From the NCBI GenBank assembly GCA_964449285.1, contig CAYUZX010000045.1, positions 1 to 27,255 on the forward strand: a stretch of DNA of 27,255 nt, in the 5' to 3' direction. Each line of letters opens with the position of its first letter. Position 1 is the stretch's first letter. This document shows positions 24,543 through 27,255 of the stretch, one piece after another. The notes beneath the pieces were generated by a model. That model searched no databases and was not told the DNA's origin. It saw nothing but the letters and a program-made list of their open reading frames with translations. Source of the DNA: QYOJ01 sp964449285 (lineage in GTDB: Bacteria > Bacteroidota > Bacteroidia > Bacteroidales > FEN-979). Both the position numbers and the translations under genes were made by a program.

Positions 24543-24734
24543 ATGAACAAAGGAACAGTTAAATTTTTTAATGAATCGAAAGGATTCGGATTTATTAAAG
24601 ACGCAAATTCACCAAAAGAGTATTTTGTACATTCAAATGGTCTCAAAGACAGTATCAGAGAGAATGACGAAGTTACATTCGATTTGGAAGAAGGCAGAAA
24701 AGGATTAAATGCAGTTAATGTTAGACTAGCATAG
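24543..24734 (+). CDS. CspA-family cold-shock protein
   Basis: The 63-residue product is a single cold-shock domain. RNP1-like KGFGFI and RNP2-like EYFVHSNGL are present, and the start MNKGTVKFFNESKGFGFIK is typical. An upstream in-frame ATG at 24483 would add 20 residues encoded by the repeat leader, with no family resemblance, so the ATG at 24543 is preferred. Such proteins bind single-stranded RNA and DNA and act as RNA chaperones, either in cold or constitutively. It is a monocistronic gene with a promoter at 24457-24485 and a terminator at 24765-24790. Confidence 0.96.
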   Translation: MNKGTVKFFNESKGFGFIKDANSPKEYFVHSNGLKDSIRENDEVTFDLEEGRKGLNAVNVRLA

Positions 24735-24764
24735 TTTAAATATTATTATCATTTAAGATTTTTG

Positions 24765-24790
24765 GTCCCGTCAATGACGGGACTTTTTTT
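24765..24790 (+). terminator. Intrinsic terminator of the cold-shock gene
   Basis: GTCCCGTC (24765-24772) pairs with GACGGGAC (24776-24783) around an AAT loop, followed by seven T. It begins 30 bp after the cold-shock stop codon. Confidence 0.95.
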
Positions 24791-24834
24791 ATGTTCCTGA
24801 CTTCCTTTTCCCTGGTTGGCAAGTAAAATCCCGA

Positions 24835-24945
24835 TCACTTCGTGGGAGGTTCATTCAGCAGGAGCCAGTATAATCCAAGCTCTGAAACGGCATCCATGAA
24901 TTTATCGAAATCAACCGGCTTGACGATATAACTGTTTAGTTCAAC
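24835..24945 (-). pseudogene. C-terminal remnant of a response regulator receiver protein
   Basis: Minus-strand translation from 24945 down to the TGA at 24837-24835 gives 36 uninterrupted codons. They contain NSYIVKPVDFDKFMDAV followed by LGLYWLLLNEPP, which is the last strand and helix of Rcp1/CheY-like single-domain response regulators. The KP pair is the conserved lysine-proline of the receiver domain. The next codon upstream (24948-24946) is TGA, and beyond it no receiver sequence can be recognised in any minus frame. About three quarters of the domain, including the phosphorylated aspartate, is therefore missing and the piece cannot work. It lies just beyond the cold-shock terminator, at the edge of a region with other broken genes. 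Confidence 0.82.
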
Positions 24946-25291
24946 TCAGGTTTAGGATCAGTCAGTTATGGATTCAAGGTACAAATGGGGTACAGATATT
25001 TGCTTAAAAATGAGATTATAATTCCGGTTTTCAAACGGAATAACTTGGATATTGTACAATATTGCAGAATAAATGCAAAATTGTACAATCGAGAGAATAT
25101 CATTTTTAATGTTTTGAATATCAATTGATCACGTCAAGGATAGTAATTGTCAATTACAAATTATCGCACGAATATTTGAGGATATTTACATTTATTTGCA
25201 CGAAAGTCTTTAATGCACAGATTATCAGCGCATAATATCAATTTGTCAGGCACTCCCCGACGAATTGGTAAGTATGGATCCCTGCCATTTA
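24946..25291. other. AT-rich non-coding stretch
   Basis: No convincing gene is seen on either strand between the response-regulator remnant and rhuM. The stretch contains an imperfect hairpin (ATTCCG 25021-25026 with CGGAAT 25036-25041), two copies of the palindrome ATTGTACAAT, and two copies of GCACGAA. I see no tRNA or clear transposon end in it. It may be debris from past insertions or deletions. Confidence 0.6.
25049..25089. repeat. Duplicated palindrome ATTGTACAAT
   Basis: The 10-bp palindrome ATTGTACAAT occurs at 25051-25060 and 25080-25089. The first copy extends to a perfect 14-bp palindrome at 25049-25062. Centres are 29 bp apart, close to three helical turns, so a dimeric regulator could bind both on one face. 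No intact gene start lies immediately beside them. Confidence 0.55.
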
Positions 25292-26338
25292 TTATTTCTT
25301 ACCCTTCTTTTTTCCTGAACTGCTTTTGTCAACAATCTTTTTCACCTCTTTGTCAAAATCAGACTCGTATAACTGATTCTGCACGATCCTGAATTTCTCG
25401 TATTCCTGCTCGGCTAAGGTTTTGGCCACTTCATGCGACACGGTCCCGGAATCCTTCAGAATTTGATATTCGTTGAACTGCAAAAATGCATCAAGCTTTT
25501 TCACCCAGTCTGCCATTTTCATCGGAATTTGGCGAGCAGCCTGGTTTTCTGCATAATCAAGATACATATTTACGATTCTGTTCAAGCTGCTGATCTCTTC
25601 CTCGTTCAGATAGTTCTTCGCTATTGAAACATCTGTTTTTAAAACTTTACCATATGGTGCATTTTTCCAGGTTGTCAAACCCATATGCGGTAATGAGGCA
25701 TTTGCCCGTACCGCAATAATTTGTGAAGCGGTTTTTCCCGTGATCGCCCAATGTAGCTTGTTTTGAACAGTCTTGAAAAAGACCTGGGTGATTTCCGCAT
25801 CCTTATTATAATCGATACTGCACTGCTGATAAATATCCGTAATTTTTTGATAAAACCGTCTTTCACTGGCCCGTATATCACGGATACGTTCCAGAAGTTC
25901 ATCAAAGTAATCTTTTCCGAAACGTTTTCCTTGTTTCAGCCGTTCGTCATCTAGTACAAAGCCTTTAACGATAAACTCCCTGAGAGTTTTGGTGCTCCAG
26001 ATACGGAATTGGGTCGCCTGGAAAGAATTTACCCGGTAACCGACAGCAATAATCGCATCCAGATTGTAAAAATCAATATTCCGTGGAATGCTACGGCTAC
26101 CCTCTTTTTGAACTATTCGAATTTTTCGAATAGTTGAAACTTCCTGAAGCTCACCGCTTTTAAAAATTTCTTTCAAATGATAGTTAATTGTATTGACTTC
26201 TACCCCGAACAACTCACTCATTCTTTTCTGGTTGAGCCAAAAGGTTTCATCATTAAAAAAGACTTCAATGCTTACATTGCCCTCGGGGGAGGTGTAAAAG
26301 ATAATATCTGAATATTTGGGTTCAAGTTCGTTTGTCAT
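25292..26338 (-). CDS. RhuM family protein (virulence RhuM, COG3943)
   Basis: This 348-residue soluble protein matches the RhuM family from end to end. The N-terminal SDIIFYTSPEGNVSIEVFF, then ETFWLNQKRMSELFGVEVNT, then YHLKEIFKSGELQE, resembles a DNA-binding winged-helix-like segment. NIDFYNLDAIIAVGYRVNS, QATQFRIWSTKTLREFIVKG and LTTWKNAPYGKVLKTDVSIA are also hallmarks. The family was named from a Salmonella pathogenicity-island gene, and its members are often found in variable genomic islands beside restriction or toxin genes. The molecular function is not established. The C-terminal tail is lysine/serine rich. It lies one base after the stop of a truncated DUF2200 gene, so the two were once an operon, now cut from its promoter by an insertion. 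Confidence 0.9.
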   Translation of the reverse strand: MTNELEPKYSDIIFYTSPEGNVSIEVFFNDETFWLNQKRMSELFGVEVNTINYHLKEIFKSGELQEVSTIRKIRIVQKEGSRSIPRNIDFYNLDAIIAVGYRVNSFQATQFRIWSTKTLREFIVKGFVLDDERLKQGKRFGKDYFDELLERIRDIRASERRFYQKITDIYQQCSIDYNKDAEITQVFFKTVQNKLHWAITGKTASQIIAVRANASLPHMGLTTWKNAPYGKVLKTDVSIAKNYLNEEEISSLNRIVNMYLDYAENQAARQIPMKMADWVKKLDAFLQFNEYQILKDSGTVSHEVAKTLAEQEYEKFRIVQNQLYESDFDKEVKKIVDKSSSGKKKGKK

Positions 26339-26339
26339 G

Positions 26340-26477
26340 TTACACTCTCCTTAAAATCTTCTCCATCTTTTTGCCTTTTGCTAATTCGTCAATTAACTTG
26401 TCCAGATACCTTGCTTGTTTCGTTATTGGATTTTCAATTTCCTCTATCCGGTATCCGCAGATCACTCCTGTGATCAA
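26340..26477 (-). pseudogene. 3' remnant of a DUF2200 gene
   Basis: Minus-strand codons upstream of the TAA at 26342-26340 encode LITGVICGYRIEEIENPI and then ARYLDKLIDELAKGKKMEKI. I recognise these as the C-terminal part of the DUF2200 family, small proteins of about 115-120 residues. About 45 codons remain, and the family resemblance stops near 26477, where transposase sequence of the IS5 element begins on the other strand. The missing N-terminal 70 or so residues are not in this window. The frame meets TGA a few codons further into the element. The stop is separated from the rhuM start by one base, so the pair was translationally coupled. Confidence 0.8.
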
Positions 26478-27240
26478 GTGTGATCCAACCAATCTAACCG
26501 AAAATCAGTGGAAAGTTATTGAAAATATTTTGAACGATAACCGTAAACGAAAACATGATTTAAAAGAAATTTTCAATGCAATATTCTATCTATTGAAAAC
26601 AGGTTGCCAATGGCGTATGTTACCAATTCATTTTGCTCCTTGGAATACTGTTTATTACTATTACAGACAATGGAAAAACAATGGATTGATTGAAGAAATC
26701 CACGAAGTGCTTCGAAATATGGTACGTAAAATTGCCGGACATAAAGAATCCCCAAGTGCTGCTTGCATTGATAGTCGATCTGTGAAAACATCTCGTTCGG
26801 GTGGTGTCTGTCGCGGTGTTGATGGCGGAAAGAAAGTAAAAGGACGTAAACAACATATTATTACGGACACTTTGGGGTTATTACTGGTAGTGGTTGTACA
26901 TGCTGCCAACATTCATGACAGCCAGTCTGCGTTAGAAGTTATTAGCAGGCTCAAAGGTCGTTTTGGACGATTGATTAAAATATTTGCTGATGGTGGTTAT
27001 CGAGGTGAATTGATTGACAATGTGAAAAGACTCTATGGTTGGATCCTTGAAATTGTTCTTAGAAGTGATCACCAAAAGGCTTTTACGGTCTTGCCTAAAC
27101 GTTGGGTTGTTGAACGAACTTTCGCTTGGTTCGAAAGTTACCGTAGGCTTAGTAAAGACTATGAGTACCTTACAGATACAAGTGAAACAATGATCCAATT
27201 AGCCATGATCCGACTGATGCTTAACAGAATTGAAAAATAA
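26470..27240 (+). CDS. IS5-family transposase
   Basis: The conserved part begins at DPTNLTENQWKVIENIL (from 26482), the usual N-terminus of IS5-family transposases, and runs intact to the stop at 27240, about 253 residues. The catalytic triad is visible: Asp in AACIDSRSVKTS, Asp in IFADGGYRGEL and Glu in WVVERTFAWFESYRRLSKDY. The proper start codon seems lost at the junction with DUF2200. In the position where ATG-AAG would be expected, ATC-AAG is present at 26473-26478. The in-frame GTG at 26470 is the nearest replacement. An ATG at 26332 is in frame, but the 46 codons before GTG are the antisense of DUF2200 and rhuM. Activity is therefore uncertain. Confidence 0.85.
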   Translation: MIKCDPTNLTENQWKVIENILNDNRKRKHDLKEIFNAIFYLLKTGCQWRMLPIHFAPWNTVYYYYRQWKNNGLIEEIHEVLRNMVRKIAGHKESPSAACIDSRSVKTSRSGGVCRGVDGGKKVKGRKQHIITDTLGLLLVVVVHAANIHDSQSALEVISRLKGRFGRLIKIFADGGYRGELIDNVKRLYGWILEIVLRSDHQKAFTVLPKRWVVERTFAWFESYRRLSKDYEYLTDTSETMIQLAMIRLMLNRIEK

Positions 27241-27255
27241 AATCAAAACAGTTTC
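26476..27255 (+). mobile_element. IS5-family insertion sequence, left end missing, right end cut by window
   Basis: Element sequence starts at about 26476, directly at the transposase N-terminus, with no room for a left inverted repeat. The last 15 bases after the stop (ending AAAACAGTTTC) probably include the right inverted repeat. Its complement, GAAACTGTTTT, is not found near the left junction, which supports a left-end deletion. The right boundary lies outside the window. Confidence 0.7.

Noticed and set aside
26332..26469. Transposase N-terminal extension of 46 residues
   Set aside because: The segment is the antisense of rhuM and DUF2200 coding sequence and has no transposase resemblance.
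26460..26475. GATCAC/GTGATC hairpin as the IS left inverted repeat
   Set aside because: It lies within the DUF2200 coding remnant and does not match the visible right-end sequence AAAACAGTTTC.

Overview
The window looks like a chromosomal segment from a member of the Bacteroidota, probably Bacteroidales-like. Four things support this. It carries a type III glutamine synthetase of the Bacteroides GlnN type and a DUF4831 exported protein. It has several exported protein families that I associate with this phylum. Six intergenic regions contain the Bacteroidota -7 promoter element TAnnTTTG, and Shine-Dalgarno sequences are mostly weak. The species cannot be named from this sequence.

Bases 1-10030 are transcribed rightward in a tightly packed series. 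First come a 5'-truncated GT2 and a GT4 glycosyltransferase. A complete set of enzymes for GDP-D-glycero-alpha-D-manno-heptose follows: hddA kinase, gmhA isomerase, hddC guanylyltransferase and gmhB phosphatase. After these come a sodium:solute symporter, glnN and a DUF4831 gene. The heptose genes and glycosyltransferases point to synthesis of a surface glycan. On the other strand lie kdsA (Kdo for lipid A/LPS) and rarA. Heptanucleotide tandem repeats sit at two gene boundaries of the heptose cluster.

Bases 12235-15742 hold a monocistronic small lipoprotein with its own promoter and a strong terminator. Reading leftward, they also hold the three-gene proton-translocating transhydrogenase operon pntAA-pntAB-pntB.

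Bases 15873-24397 are the most unusual region: a divergent cluster of five exported or membrane proteins. Leftward are a CsgG/FlgO-like protein with TPR and SH3-like parts, and a 600-residue multidomain protein with an LPP20-like N-terminus. Rightward are a small LPP20-like protein, a secreted transglutaminase-like protein carrying a probable beta-propeller, and a beta-helix protein ending in a channel-like membrane domain that lacks a canonical potassium filter. This is the best candidate for an undescribed cell-envelope system.

Bases 24398-27255 are an accessory, decaying region. They hold a cold-shock gene with a repeat-bearing leader and a terminator, and the last 36 codons of a response regulator. 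About 345 bp of AT-rich DNA with a duplicated palindrome follows. Then come a rhuM gene, the 3' end of a DUF2200 gene directly upstream of it, and an IS5-family element that replaces the rest of DUF2200 and runs to the window edge.
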